Positions 13,785 through 21,767 of a stretch of DNA of 24,131 nt are shown in pieces. The translations under genes were made by a program, and so were the position numbers. Source of the DNA: JACXVD01 sp047975785 (GTDB taxonomy: Bacteria > Pseudomonadota > Alphaproteobacteria > Sphingomonadales > Sphingomonadaceae); NCBI GenBank assembly GCA_047975785.1, contig JBKEEC010000149.1, positions 1 through 24,131 on the forward strand. Reading direction: 5' to 3'. The notes beneath the pieces were generated by a model. It searched no databases, was not told where the DNA came from, and was given only the letters and a program-made list of their open reading frames with translations. Every line of letters starts with the position of its first letter. The stretch's first letter is position 1.

Positions 13785-16049
13785 ATGAAAAGATTTAGTA
13801 TTGGTTTAAGCCTTGGAACTGCACTTGCGGCCTGTCCGGCAATTGTGTTGGCGCAGTCTGGCACGCCAGAGGAATCTGATGGGGGCAGTTACGGGATTCA
13901 GGAAATCATTGTTACTGCGAGCAAGCGCGCAGAATCCGTGCAGGATAGCTCGCTGGCCCTGTCGGTTATCAGCGGTGATGATCTGGCCGCAAAGGGCGTA
14001 TCATCTGCGGCTGATCTTTCCAGCAACGTCCCCGGCCTGACCGTGAGTCAGGGGGGCTCGGTGGTGCAAACCTATCTGCGCGGGGTTGGCAATTTCGCGA
14101 CCGACGCAAATGCAGAAAGCGCCATCGCCTATAATATCAACGGCGTGTATATCTCGCGCCCCAGCGGTATCGGGCCAATTTTCTTCGATCTTGACCGGGT
14201 AGAAGTCCTGAAAGGTCCGCAGGGCACATTATACGGACGCAATGCGTCAGGCGGGGCAATCAATCTGATCACGCGCCGTCCCGGTCAGGATGTTTCTGCC
14301 AGTGGAAGTATAGAGTTCGGCAATTTTGACCGGATTCAGTTGACCGGGGCTACAGGTGGCGGCGTGACGGATACGCTCGCTGTGCGGGCTGCGGCGCAAT
14401 ATACATTGCATGATGGCTATCTTACCGATGGCTATAATGATCAGGACAGTATCGCAACGCGCCTGACGGCCCTGTGGGAGCCTTCCGGCACGGTCAGTCT
14501 GCTGATGACGGGCGAATATACGCATATGTCCGGTCAGGGCGAAGGAACGGTCAAACGCTCCACGCTTACGCCGATGGCGGATGATCCGTGGCAAGGCCCT
14601 TCCATTGGCGATATATCGCAGCCACCCACGGCGTTTATCCCGATTGGCCCCGGGCAGTTTGGCACAAGGATTGCCGATGACGGTGATCTTGATGCTACGG
14701 TCTGGGCCGTATCAGCCAATCTCGATATTGATATGGGACCGGCAACACTCACCTTTATTCCGGCCTATCGGCGGGTGGTGAATGATTACATCACCTATGC
14801 GCCCGGTTTTCGATACACGATCGGGGAAACCTCCAGCCAGCAAAGCTATGAGTTGCGCCTTGCCAATCAGGGCAGTGTGCTGGAATGGGTTGCAGGCCTG
14901 TATTATTTCAAGGAAGAGCAGACACAGGATCTTGGCCTGCAGGCTGTCCCTATCCAGTTGACAAGCAGCTATACCGAGCTGGACAGCGAAAGCTGGGCCG
15001 CTTTTGGTGACGTGCGTGTGCATCTGTCTGACACGTTCCGTTTGCTGGGCGGACTACGCTATTCGCATGACAGCAAATCACAGGCAGGGCAGACGAATAC
15101 CATCCTTCCCGCTCCATCCATCAGTGGTCTTGGAGGGGAGCGCAGCTTCAGCGATGTCAATTACCGTGTCGGGTTTGAATATGATGCCGGTGCAGATAAT
15201 ATGCTGTTTGCCACATTGGCTACGGGCTACAAGGCAGGCGGGTTCTATTCTGCACCGGGACCGGATAACAGCTATGATCCGGAGCGGCTGACGGCATTTA
15301 CTGTTGGCTCGCGCAACCAGTTTTTTGGCCGACAATTGCAGATTAATCTGGAAGGCTTCTACTGGAAATATGATGACAAGCAGGAGCGTTACCTTGGTGC
15401 GCGCGCAGGCACGGTGTCCCTGCTCACGACCAATGCAGGCAAGGCGACGCTTTATGGTGGCAATATTGACATCACCTGGCAGCCAACCCGAGCCGATACG
15501 CTGAAACTCGCAGTGGAATATCTCCACAGTAAATATGACAGCTTTGTCTATACCGTGTTTGCGCCGCCACCTTTTGGTGCCCAGTTTGGCTATGGCCAGG
15601 ATTCCACGACCTGCGCCCTTGGGCCGATTATTCCGGTCGGGCCGGGTGCCCTGCAGGACATAGACTGTTCGGGCAAGCCGCTGGTGCGCGCGCCCAAATG
15701 GACGGGTGCGGCCAGCTATCAGCATGGTTTTGATCTGGCCGATGGCGGGCAGATTGTCATCGGGGCTGATCTCAGCTTTGCCAGCAGCCAGTATCTCTAT
15801 CCCGATTTTGTCTCATCGGGTTGGGATAATGGTTATGCAACAGTGAGCGCGGATATAAGCTGGCATTCACCCGGAGGCGGGATTACCGCAACATTGTGGG
15901 GTCGCAATCTGTTTGATGAGGCGATCTATAGCGGGGGTATCCGTTATTCGTTCAGCGCGCCGGTTGCCCCGCAAGGAGATCCGACGTTGTTCTACGCCAA
16001 TATCCGGCCTCCGCGCACTTACGGAGTTACGCTGTCCGCCAGATATTAG
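13785..16049 (+). CDS. TonB-dependent outer membrane receptor
   Basis: A 754-aa outer-membrane transporter. It has a signal peptide (MKRFSIGLSLGTALAACPAI, ending near VLAQS), a TonB box and plug start (IQEIIVTASKRAESVQD, about residues 38-54), and plug motifs VPGLTVSQGG, TYLRGVG, then DRVEVLKGPQGTLYGRNASGG ahead of the barrel. The barrel ends with RTYGVTLSARY, a terminal aromatic typical of outer-membrane barrels. It belongs to the large sphingomonad group of receptors paired with catabolic genes rather than to a recognisable siderophore or B12 subfamily. Its position behind DUF3237 and opposite the MetE-like/IclR operon suggests that it imports the substrate of that pathway, which is unknown. 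No permease or TonB/ExbBD genes are close by. Confidence 0.93.
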   Translation: MKRFSIGLSLGTALAACPAIVLAQSGTPEESDGGSYGIQEIIVTASKRAESVQDSSLALSVISGDDLAAKGVSSAADLSSNVPGLTVSQGGSVVQTYLRGVGNFATDANAESAIAYNINGVYISRPSGIGPIFFDLDRVEVLKGPQGTLYGRNASGGAINLITRRPGQDVSASGSIEFGNFDRIQLTGATGGGVTDTLAVRAAAQYTLHDGYLTDGYNDQDSIATRLTALWEPSGTVSLLMTGEYTHMSGQGEGTVKRSTLTPMADDPWQGPSIGDISQPPTAFIPIGPGQFGTRIADDGDLDATVWAVSANLDIDMGPATLTFIPAYRRVVNDYITYAPGFRYTIGETSSQQSYELRLANQGSVLEWVAGLYYFKEEQTQDLGLQAVPIQLTSSYTELDSESWAAFGDVRVHLSDTFRLLGGLRYSHDSKSQAGQTNTILPAPSISGLGGERSFSDVNYRVGFEYDAGADNMLFATLATGYKAGGFYSAPGPDNSYDPERLTAFTVGSRNQFFGRQLQINLEGFYWKYDDKQERYLGARAGTVSLLTTNAGKATLYGGNIDITWQPTRADTLKLAVEYLHSKYDSFVYTVFAPPPFGAQFGYGQDSTTCALGPIIPVGPGALQDIDCSGKPLVRAPKWTGAASYQHGFDLADGGQIVIGADLSFASSQYLYPDFVSSGWDNGYATVSADISWHSPGGGITATLWGRNLFDEAIYSGGIRYSFSAPVAPQGDPTLFYANIRPPRTYGVTLSARY

Positions 16050-16050
16050 G

Positions 16051-16095
16051 GTGTGATGGTAAAATCGGGCACCGGTTTTTGTCAAAAAATCACAC
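16051..16095. repeat. 45-bp palindromic intergenic repeat, copy 2
   Basis: Arms GTGTGAT (16051-16057) and ATCACAC (16089-16095) are perfect reverse complements around TCGGGCACCGGTTTTTGTC. The length and core match the element at 150-194, while the arms differ but stay complementary, as expected of a conserved structure. It begins 1 bp after the TonB receptor stop codon and may end that transcript. On the minus strand it has a T-rich arm. Confidence 0.7.
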
Positions 16096-16247
16096 TAGAA
16101 CCAAAAGGGTCACTAGGTCAGGACCCATTAATCGTATGAACCATTCTGGTTCAGGTCACGGCTATGTGCTGAATGAGTCATGGCCCTGAGGATATTATTC
16201 ACGGGGGGCTTGTCTGACCTGCTCCTCGTGGAACTATCGTAAAAATA
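16096..16247. other. Intergenic stretch with short inverted repeats
   Basis: No gene is seen. It holds GGGTC(10)GACCC near 16107-16126 and TGAACC-ATTCT-GGTTCA at 16137-16153. These could be the end of a decayed insertion sequence or binding sites; nothing like a transposase gene is present. It separates the converging TonB receptor and pyruvate kinase genes. Confidence 0.35.
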
Positions 16248-17726
16248 TCACTTCCTGTGACCATCCAGTTCATCGCCGCTGAGCGTGACAACATGCAGAA
16301 GATTGGTTGAACCGGGCGTGCCAAAGGGTACACCGGCCAGAGCAACCAGCTTGCTGCCCGCCTCACCAAAACCCTGACGCAGGGCCATACGCTTGCCCTT
16401 GGCGATCATTTCTTCAAAGCTGCCAATATCTCTGGTGGTAACCGGATGCGCCCCCCACAAAAGAGCGACGCGCCGGGCGGTCTGCACAGAGGGAGTCAGC
16501 ACCAGCATCGGCACGGAGGGCCGTTCGCGGGCCACGCGCCTTGCAGTAGAACCGGAGCCGGTGAATACGACAATTCCGCTGATCGGCACCGTATCGGCAA
16601 TGGTCATGCAGCTATGGGCCAGTGCATCGGCGGTTGTCGGATCGGGCGGGGTATCAAGAAAACGCACACGGGCCTTGTAGCCATCATCATGTTCCACCTG
16701 CTGTGCGATCCGGTCCATGATGGTGACAGCTTCTTCGGGCCATTCGCCCGCTGCGGTTTCCGCACTCAGCATGACAGCATCGGCTCCGTCATAGACGGCA
16801 TTGGCGACATCGGACACTTCGGCACGGGTAGGGGTCGGGCTTTCGATCATGGATTCGAGCATTTGTGTTGCCACAATCACCGGTTTGCCCAGCGAGCGTG
16901 CCGCATTGACAATCTTCTTTTGCAGGGGAGGGACTTCCTCCGGTTCAAGCTCAACACCCAGATCACCGCGCGCGACCATCACCGCATCGGCCTGTTCGAG
17001 AATTTCGTCCAGCCGCCGAACAGCCATCGGCTTTTCAATCTTGGCGCATAGTGCAATGCGCTTTCCTCTGGTGCTGCCCATCAGTTTGCGCGCTTCGGCC
17101 AGATCTTCGGGTCGCTGGACGAAGCTGAGGCCAATCCAGTCCACACCCTGGCTGACAGCAAAATCAAGATCGCGGCGGTCTTTTTCTGTCAGCGCGGGAA
17201 TCGGCACTTCGGCATCGGGAATATTCACGCCCTTGCGATCGGAGATGACGCCGCCCACTTCAGCCGAACACAGGATTTTGTCGTTATCCGCCTTGATCAC
17301 ACGCAGGCGTATCTTGCCATCATTGATCAGCAGTCGCTGGCCCTTTTCCAGTATGCCGAACAGTTCAGGGTGAGGCAGGCAGACGCGGGTTTCATCCCCC
17401 GGCGCGGGGTCACGATCGAGTGTAAAATGTCCTGAATGACGAATTACGGCCTTGCCCTTTGCAAAGGTGCCAACGCGCAGTTTCGGTCCTTGCAGATCGG
17501 CCAGAATGGCAATGGGGCGGGAAAACTCTTTTTCCATGTCCCGGATGGCGGCAATGGCCCCTGCATGGTCCCCATGATCGCCATGGCTCATATTGACGCG
17601 GAAGGCATCTGCACCGGCGCGAAACAGTTTGCGCAGCATTTCAGGGTCACGGCTGGCCGGACCAATTGTGGCGAGAATTTTGACCTTGCGCCCCCGCGGG
17701 CGGCCTCTGGGATGGAGTTTTGCCAT
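16248..17726 (-). CDS. pyk: Pyruvate kinase
   Basis: Last step of glycolysis: PEP and ADP to pyruvate and ATP, cytosolic. The 492-aa product has the expected length. Conserved segments occur in order: KILATIGPAS, FRVNMSHGDH, ILADLQGPKLRVG, LINDGKIRL, the active-site CAKIEKPMA (catalytic Lys and Glu), VMVARGDLGVEL, VIVATQMLESMI and VMLSAETAAGEWPEEAV, with a C-terminal allosteric-type domain (FTGSGSTARRVARERP). No clear Shine-Dalgarno precedes the ATG. It diverges from the DUF1244 gene with 51 bp between the start codons. Confidence 0.97.
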   Translation of the reverse strand: MAKLHPRGRPRGRKVKILATIGPASRDPEMLRKLFRAGADAFRVNMSHGDHGDHAGAIAAIRDMEKEFSRPIAILADLQGPKLRVGTFAKGKAVIRHSGHFTLDRDPAPGDETRVCLPHPELFGILEKGQRLLINDGKIRLRVIKADNDKILCSAEVGGVISDRKGVNIPDAEVPIPALTEKDRRDLDFAVSQGVDWIGLSFVQRPEDLAEARKLMGSTRGKRIALCAKIEKPMAVRRLDEILEQADAVMVARGDLGVELEPEEVPPLQKKIVNAARSLGKPVIVATQMLESMIESPTPTRAEVSDVANAVYDGADAVMLSAETAAGEWPEEAVTIMDRIAQQVEHDDGYKARVRFLDTPPDPTTADALAHSCMTIADTVPISGIVVFTGSGSTARRVARERPSVPMLVLTPSVQTARRVALLWGAHPVTTRDIGSFEEMIAKGKRMALRQGFGEAGSKLVALAGVPFGTPGSTNLLHVVTLSGDELDGHRK

Positions 17727-17777
17727 AAGAAGGGCTATGCCAGCACTTCACGACAATTCAAGGACGATCATGGGTTT

Positions 17778-18104
17778 ATGAGTGCTCGAAACACGGATTT
17801 CCCCGATTCGCTGGACAAATTGCCCGATGATGTCGCTGCGGCGGCATTTCGCCGGCTGGTCGTCCATTTGCAAAAGCGCCATGATGCCCAGAATATTGAC
17901 CTGATGGGCCTGTCCGGCTTTTGCCGCAATTGTCTGGCGGACTGGATTCGTGATGCAGGCTATGCCGGAGACAAGGCAGAGGCGCGGGCGCTCATCCACG
18001 GTATGCCAATGGAGGAATGGAAATCCCGTTACCAGACCGAGGCGACCCCTGAACAGCTCGCTCGCATGGAGTTGAGTCTGGCGCGCAATGGCGAGGCGGG
18101 ATAA
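17778..18104 (+). CDS. DUF1244 family protein
   Basis: A 108-aa soluble protein matching DUF1244: FRRLVVHLQKR, then the near-invariant NIDLMGLSGFCRNCLADW with a CxxC pair suggesting a metal or redox site, and IHGMPMEEWKSRYQTEATPEQL. The function is unknown; the family is common and conserved in Alphaproteobacteria. The ATG at 17778 is chosen to give the usual family length. An upstream ATG at 17770 opens a three-codon frame (stop overlapping 17778) that could act as a small leader. The same frame continues upstream across the start of pyk on the opposite strand, but there it is only an antisense shadow. Confidence 0.85.
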   Translation: MSARNTDFPDSLDKLPDDVAAAAFRRLVVHLQKRHDAQNIDLMGLSGFCRNCLADWIRDAGYAGDKAEARALIHGMPMEEWKSRYQTEATPEQLARMELSLARNGEAG

Positions 18105-18185
18105 ATCGCCGCGCCATCTTCACCTGCACGGACCATGCCGCTAAGGCGGACGGCAACTGATTCACCCTTATGATGGAGTTGCCCG

Positions 18186-18422
18186 ATGGCCGAAGCCACC
18201 GATGATCGTCTGCGCCTTTTGATTGAGCGTATTGAACGTCTTGAAGAAGAGAAAAAAGGCATCGCTGATGATATTCGCGATGTCTATGCCGAAGCCAAGG
18301 CCGTAGGCTATGATACGAAAATCATGCGGCAGGTGGTGCGGCTGCGCAAAATGAAGCCGGATGACCGGGCAGAGATGGAAATGGTGCTGGAAACCTACAA
18401 AGCAGCTTTGGGGCTGGGCTGA
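18186..18422 (+). CDS. gapR: Nucleoid-associated protein GapR (DUF2312)
   Basis: A 78-aa protein of the DUF2312/UPF0335 family. In Caulobacter GapR is an essential nucleoid-associated protein that clamps overtwisted AT-rich DNA and assists topoisomerases at replication and highly transcribed sites. The family pattern is complete: an N-terminal coiled-coil helix (RLLIERIERLEEEKKGIADD), then IRDVYAEAKAVGYDTKIMRQVVRLRKM, which carries the basic DNA-contact surface, and a C-terminal helix ending the protein. GGAG sits about 8 nt before the ATG. It is flanked by the DUF1244 and YbjQ genes, all in one direction and possibly one transcript. Confidence 0.93.
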   Translation: MAEATDDRLRLLIERIERLEEEKKGIADDIRDVYAEAKAVGYDTKIMRQVVRLRKMKPDDRAEMEMVLETYKAALGLG

Positions 18423-18473
18423 AACAGGTCATACTCCCTCCGGCCATCACAATAAATGAACGGAGATTCGGCA

Positions 18474-18821
18474 ATGGGTAACCCCTGGCAGAATACAGAA
18501 AATATGATCGTCACCACAACCGCAATGGTTGAAGGGCACAAGGTGCAGCAATATCTGGGCATCGTAACCGGCGAGGTGATCGTTGGCGCCAATATCTTCC
18601 GCGATATTTTTGCCTCCATCACCGATATTGTAGGCGGACGTTCGGGCAAGTATGAAAAAGTGATGGCTCGTGCACGCGAAGAAGCTCTGGCAGAAATGCA
18701 GGAGGCCGCACGCAATCTGGGCGGTAATGCCGTGATCGGGGTTGATCTCGATTACGAAGTGCTTGGCCAGTCCGGCTCCATGCTGATGGTTTCCGCCAGT
18801 GGCACGGCGGTAAAATTGTAA
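18474..18821 (+). CDS. YbjQ/UPF0145 family protein
   Basis: A 115-aa protein of the YbjQ family (sometimes called putative heavy-metal-binding). The family signature is present: MIVTTTAMVEGHKVQQYLGIVTGE, VGANIFRDIFASITDIVGGRSGKYEK, then the A-rich helix with EEALAEMQEAARNLGGNAVIGVDLDYE and the terminal MLMVSASGTAVKL. YbjQ proteins form pentamers; no reaction is known. The ATG at 18474 has GGAG 8 nt upstream and is preferred to the ATG at 18456. It lies 51 bp after gapR. Confidence 0.9.
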   Translation: MGNPWQNTENMIVTTTAMVEGHKVQQYLGIVTGEVIVGANIFRDIFASITDIVGGRSGKYEKVMARAREEALAEMQEAARNLGGNAVIGVDLDYEVLGQSGSMLMVSASGTAVKL

Positions 18822-18915
18822 GCAAGCGTCCGGTTGCAGTGGACGAGGCACTGGGCTAGGGCGCGCTTTCTCATAAAAACACAATCAGAGTATATTTCAG
18901 GTTATATAGACAACC

Positions 18916-19668
18916 ATGGCAGGCCATTCCAAATTCAAGAATATCATGCACCGCAAGGGCGCGCAGGATAAAAAGCGTTCGGCGATGTTTTCCAAGCTTT
19001 CGCGTGAAATCACGGTTGCCGCCAAGATGGGCACGCCTGATCCGGATATGAATCCGCGCCTGCGTCTGGCGGTCAATAACGCCAAGGCGCAATCCATGCC
19101 CAAGGACAATATCCAGCGCGCGATTGACAAGGCTACCGCCAATGAAGGCGATGATTACGAAGAAATTCGCTATGAAGGATATGGCCCCGGCGGTGTTGCC
19201 CTGATTGTCGAGGCGCTGACGGATAACCGGAACCGCACGGCTACGGCTGTGCGCACCGCATTCAGCAAGAATGGGGGCAATCTCGGTGCGTCCGGTTCGG
19301 TCGCCCATGGGTTTGAGCGTCTGGGGCTGATTGAATATCCTGTCTCTGCCGGGGATGAGGAAAAAGTGCTCGAAGCTGCGATTGAGGCAGGAGCTGACGA
19401 TGTCGAGAGCGATATGAGCGAAGATGGCGGGCACGAGATATGGACCGGGGCCGAATCACTGCATGAAGTTGCCGGGGAACTGGAAAAAACGCTGGGCGAG
19501 GCGGAAAGCGTCAAGCTGGCGTGGAAGCCGAATATCACTGTCGATATGAATGAGAAAGACGCTGGCACATTGCTGAAGCTGGTTGATACGCTTGACGATG
19601 ATGACGATGTGCAAACCGTTTGGGGCAATTACGAAATCTCTGACGAGATAATGGAAAAGCTGGACTGA
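18916..19668 (+). CDS. yebC: YebC/PmpR family translation/transcription factor
   Basis: A 250-aa member of the YebC family, historically called a transcriptional regulator. More recently family members have been linked to relief of ribosome stalling at proline-rich stretches. It opens with the invariant MAGHSKFKNIMHRKGAQDKKR, followed by FSKLSREITVAAKMG, then YEGYGPGGVALIVEALTDNRNRT and FSKNGGNLGASGSVAH, and an acidic middle domain. The gene heads an overlapping run with the secreted-protein gene (TGATG) and ruvC, recalling the common yebC-ruvC arrangement. There are 94 bp of non-coding sequence before it. Confidence 0.96.
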   Translation: MAGHSKFKNIMHRKGAQDKKRSAMFSKLSREITVAAKMGTPDPDMNPRLRLAVNNAKAQSMPKDNIQRAIDKATANEGDDYEEIRYEGYGPGGVALIVEALTDNRNRTATAVRTAFSKNGGNLGASGSVAHGFERLGLIEYPVSAGDEEKVLEAAIEAGADDVESDMSEDGGHEIWTGAESLHEVAGELEKTLGEAESVKLAWKPNITVDMNEKDAGTLLKLVDTLDDDDDVQTVWGNYEISDEIMEKLD

Positions 19669-20276
19669 TGGCGCGGCGCGGCATCAGCCTGACTCTGGCC
19701 GTTCTGGGCGGGTTGGGCTGGTCTGTGTCACATGCAGCGCCTGATCTGACAGCGCCTGCCATGCTGGCAGGTCAGGAGGATGCGGGGCCGGAAAGAATTG
19801 CCCGGACCTCTGCCGCTGGCTCGCATCTGTGCCTTCCGGGGGAGACAATCGCCTATAGCTGTGATTTCGGCAAGTCTCTGGGCAGTGTCTGTCTTGACGA
19901 AAAGGGCGTGACCTATCGTTTCGGGACCCCTGATTCTATCGAGAAAACTATAGGTAACGGAGTTGACTGGGGTAATATCCATGTCGGAAGCGTGCGCGGA
20001 CAGATAGGCGGCAGTCAGGAGCATGTGCGCTTCACTGACGGGCAGTATCACTATATTGTCTTCACCGGAGTAAATGGTGAGGCGACGGATAATCCCGGCC
20101 ATTCATATTCCGGCATCAGTGTCGTCGATAGCGGGAAAGACGTCGTTCGGCTGGAATGCAGGTCACGCCCATTTATTGCGAGCAACTGGACGGACAAAAT
20201 TATCGAGGCGGCTCCAGGGCCGGTGCGCGAAAGCCTGATGGAGAGTGAAGACAGCCAGTTTGACGGCTGGTTCTGA
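19668..20276 (+). CDS. Secreted protein of unknown function
   Basis: A 202-aa exported protein with a signal peptide (residues 1-23, cleavage probably after SHA). The mature part holds four cysteines, in LCLPGE, YSCDFG, SVCLDE and LECRS, likely forming two disulfides in the periplasm. The CLPGE...CDFGKSLGSVC...YRFG arrangement resembles a group of small proteobacterial secreted proteins that have no assigned role. I cannot name a function. Its ATG shares one base with the yebC stop, so it should be co-translated with yebC, and it overlaps the probable start of ruvC. The placement of an exported protein between yebC and ruvC is unusual. Confidence 0.78.
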   Translation: MARRGISLTLAVLGGLGWSVSHAAPDLTAPAMLAGQEDAGPERIARTSAAGSHLCLPGETIAYSCDFGKSLGSVCLDEKGVTYRFGTPDSIEKTIGNGVDWGNIHVGSVRGQIGGSQEHVRFTDGQYHYIVFTGVNGEATDNPGHSYSGISVVDSGKDVVRLECRSRPFIASNWTDKIIEAAPGPVRESLMESEDSQFDGWF

Positions 20277-20763
20277 CAGATCAGTGCTCATTCTTGGCCT
20301 TGATCCATCATTATCATGCACGGGATGGGGTCTTGTGCGCTCTCAGGGCGCACGTCTGACCCATATTGCCAATGGCGAAGTCAAAACGGATGCGAAAGCT
20401 CCTCTGCCAGAAAGATTGTTGCATCTACAGGATGCGATCTTTGCGGTGATTATGGCTCATGACCCGGACCGCGCAGCGATAGAGGAAATATTCGTCAACA
20501 AGAACCCGCAAAGCACACTCAAACTGGCGCAGGCCCGCGGGGCCGTTCTTACCGCTTGTGCGCGTGGCAGCCTGCCAGTGGAGGAACATGCTGCCCGCAA
20601 GGTGAAAAAGGCTGTGGTCGGCACAGGCGGGGCAGACAAAACGCAGGTTCAGGCAATGCTCAAAGTGCTTTTGCCCGGAGTCTCCATTGCCGGAGCCGAT
20701 GCGGCCGATGCACTTGCCGTTGCGATTGCCGATGCCCATCTGGGCGGGTCTTTGCGGCGCTGA
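20245..20763 (+). CDS. ruvC: Holliday junction resolvase RuvC
   Basis: Crossover junction endodeoxyribonuclease that cuts Holliday junctions at the end of homologous recombination. The acidic catalytic set can be placed: Asp20 in ILGLDPSLSCTGWG, Glu80 or 81 in AAIEEIFVNKNPQSTLKLAQ, and Asp152/Asp155 in GADAADALAVA. The frame begins with GTG at 20245, giving 172 aa and overlapping the previous gene by 32 nt. A GTG at 20284, 8 nt after the preceding stop, would give the more usual N-terminus (VLILGLDP) by re-initiation and may be the true start. ruvA and ruvB, which often follow ruvC, are not present downstream. Confidence 0.93.
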   Translation: MKTASLTAGSDRSVLILGLDPSLSCTGWGLVRSQGARLTHIANGEVKTDAKAPLPERLLHLQDAIFAVIMAHDPDRAAIEEIFVNKNPQSTLKLAQARGAVLTACARGSLPVEEHAARKVKKAVVGTGGADKTQVQAMLKVLLPGVSIAGADAADALAVAIADAHLGGSLRR

Positions 20764-20912
20764 CAGGTGATTCAGCTTTATCTCGTGATGCTATAGCGGG
20801 CAAGATTTCGCCTGCATCCTGTCCCACTTGAGGATCAGGTGAACAAATTGTCAAAAATAGTGGAACAGCGTGGTATTTCGCGCCCTGTTAGCGTAATTAT
20901 AGGTAGTAAATA
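20764..20912. other. Intergenic region before the glycosyltransferase gene
   Basis: 149 bp with no gene. It contains AT-rich promoter-like sequence (TTGTCA near 20849, an AATTATAGG segment near 20895), but no pair matches the sigma70 pattern well. Confidence 0.3.
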
Positions 20913-21767
20913 ATGTGTCGGGATTATGTTGTGCCAACAATTCAGATAGTTGTATTGGCTCATAATGAAGAGCAACGCATTGGCGCGTGCCTCGCAAGCC
21001 TGCCTGCAGGTGCTCAGGACATTGTCATTGCCGCGATCGTGAATGGCAGTACGGATCATACAGCCCGGATCGTGCGCCAGTTTCCCGAAGTGACCTTGTA
21101 TGAATATCCTCAGGGGGGGAAATCGCGGAGCTGGAACCGGTTTATGCTGGATACTCCGGGCATATTGGCGGATTACTATATATTTGTGGACGGTGACAGC
21201 GAGCTTGCTCCCGGCTCGATAGAGGCGCTGGTGCGCACGCTGGATGAAAATCCGCAGGCCAATGCGGCATCGGGTCTTCCGCTCAATGGACGCAAGGCAC
21301 AGGCCTACCGCAAGGCCATAGCCCATACGCATGGACTGTTTGGCGACCTGTATGCCCTGCGCGGTGACTTTGTGGACCGTATGCGCGCAAAAAACATCCG
21401 CTTGCCTGAAGACCTTGTGGGCGATGACGGTTTGATTGGCGCACTGGCCAAAACAGATTTGCAGGACGAATCGCAATGGCAGGATGATCGCGTAGTGCCT
21501 TGCGAAAAAGCAGGTTTTTACTGCGAGCCTGTGCGCATAAGCCGCAGCAGTCTGACCATGCAGTATCGGCGCATGGTCAATTATTCCCTGCGCCATTTCC
21601 AGAACCGGATTGTCACCGACATCATGCGTTCAACCGGGCCTGCTGGCCTGCCGCTTCGTCTGGCGCCGCTTTACCCTAATTACCTGCTTCGCTTCAGGCC
21701 GCGGGTGCATCCGGAATGGTGGTGGTTTGACCGTCAGGCCCTGCGAAGGATGGCGGACGCCGCATAA
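20913..21767 (+). CDS. Family 2 glycosyltransferase
   Basis: A 284-aa GT-A-fold glycosyltransferase transferring a sugar from a nucleotide-sugar donor to a cell-surface glycan or lipid. The N-terminus shows the GT2 pattern VVLAHNEEQRIGACLASL with a following VNGSTDHT. The metal-binding DxD is VDGDSE (Asp93, Asp95). A later EDLVGDDGLIGALA supplies the acidic acceptor-site motif. No transmembrane helix is evident. Its 3' 74 bp are read in the opposite direction as the end of the flippase gene, so the two genes are tightly convergent and may belong to one exopolysaccharide locus. The ribosome binding site is weak. Confidence 0.88.
   Translation: MCRDYVVPTIQIVVLAHNEEQRIGACLASLPAGAQDIVIAAIVNGSTDHTARIVRQFPEVTLYEYPQGGKSRSWNRFMLDTPGILADYYIFVDGDSELAPGSIEALVRTLDENPQANAASGLPLNGRKAQAYRKAIAHTHGLFGDLYALRGDFVDRMRAKNIRLPEDLVGDDGLIGALAKTDLQDESQWQDDRVVPCEKAGFYCEPVRISRSSLTMQYRRMVNYSLRHFQNRIVTDIMRSTGPAGLPLRLAPLYPNYLLRFRPRVHPEWWWFDRQALRRMADAA

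Noticed and set aside
17436..17777. Upstream extension of the DUF1244 frame
   Set aside because: It lies antisense to the conserved N-terminal part of pyruvate kinase and adds nothing that resembles the family.
20784..20800. GTGATGCTATAG as a further copy of the inverted repeat arm at 239-250
   Set aside because: Only one imperfect arm is present with no partner; chance similarity is likely.
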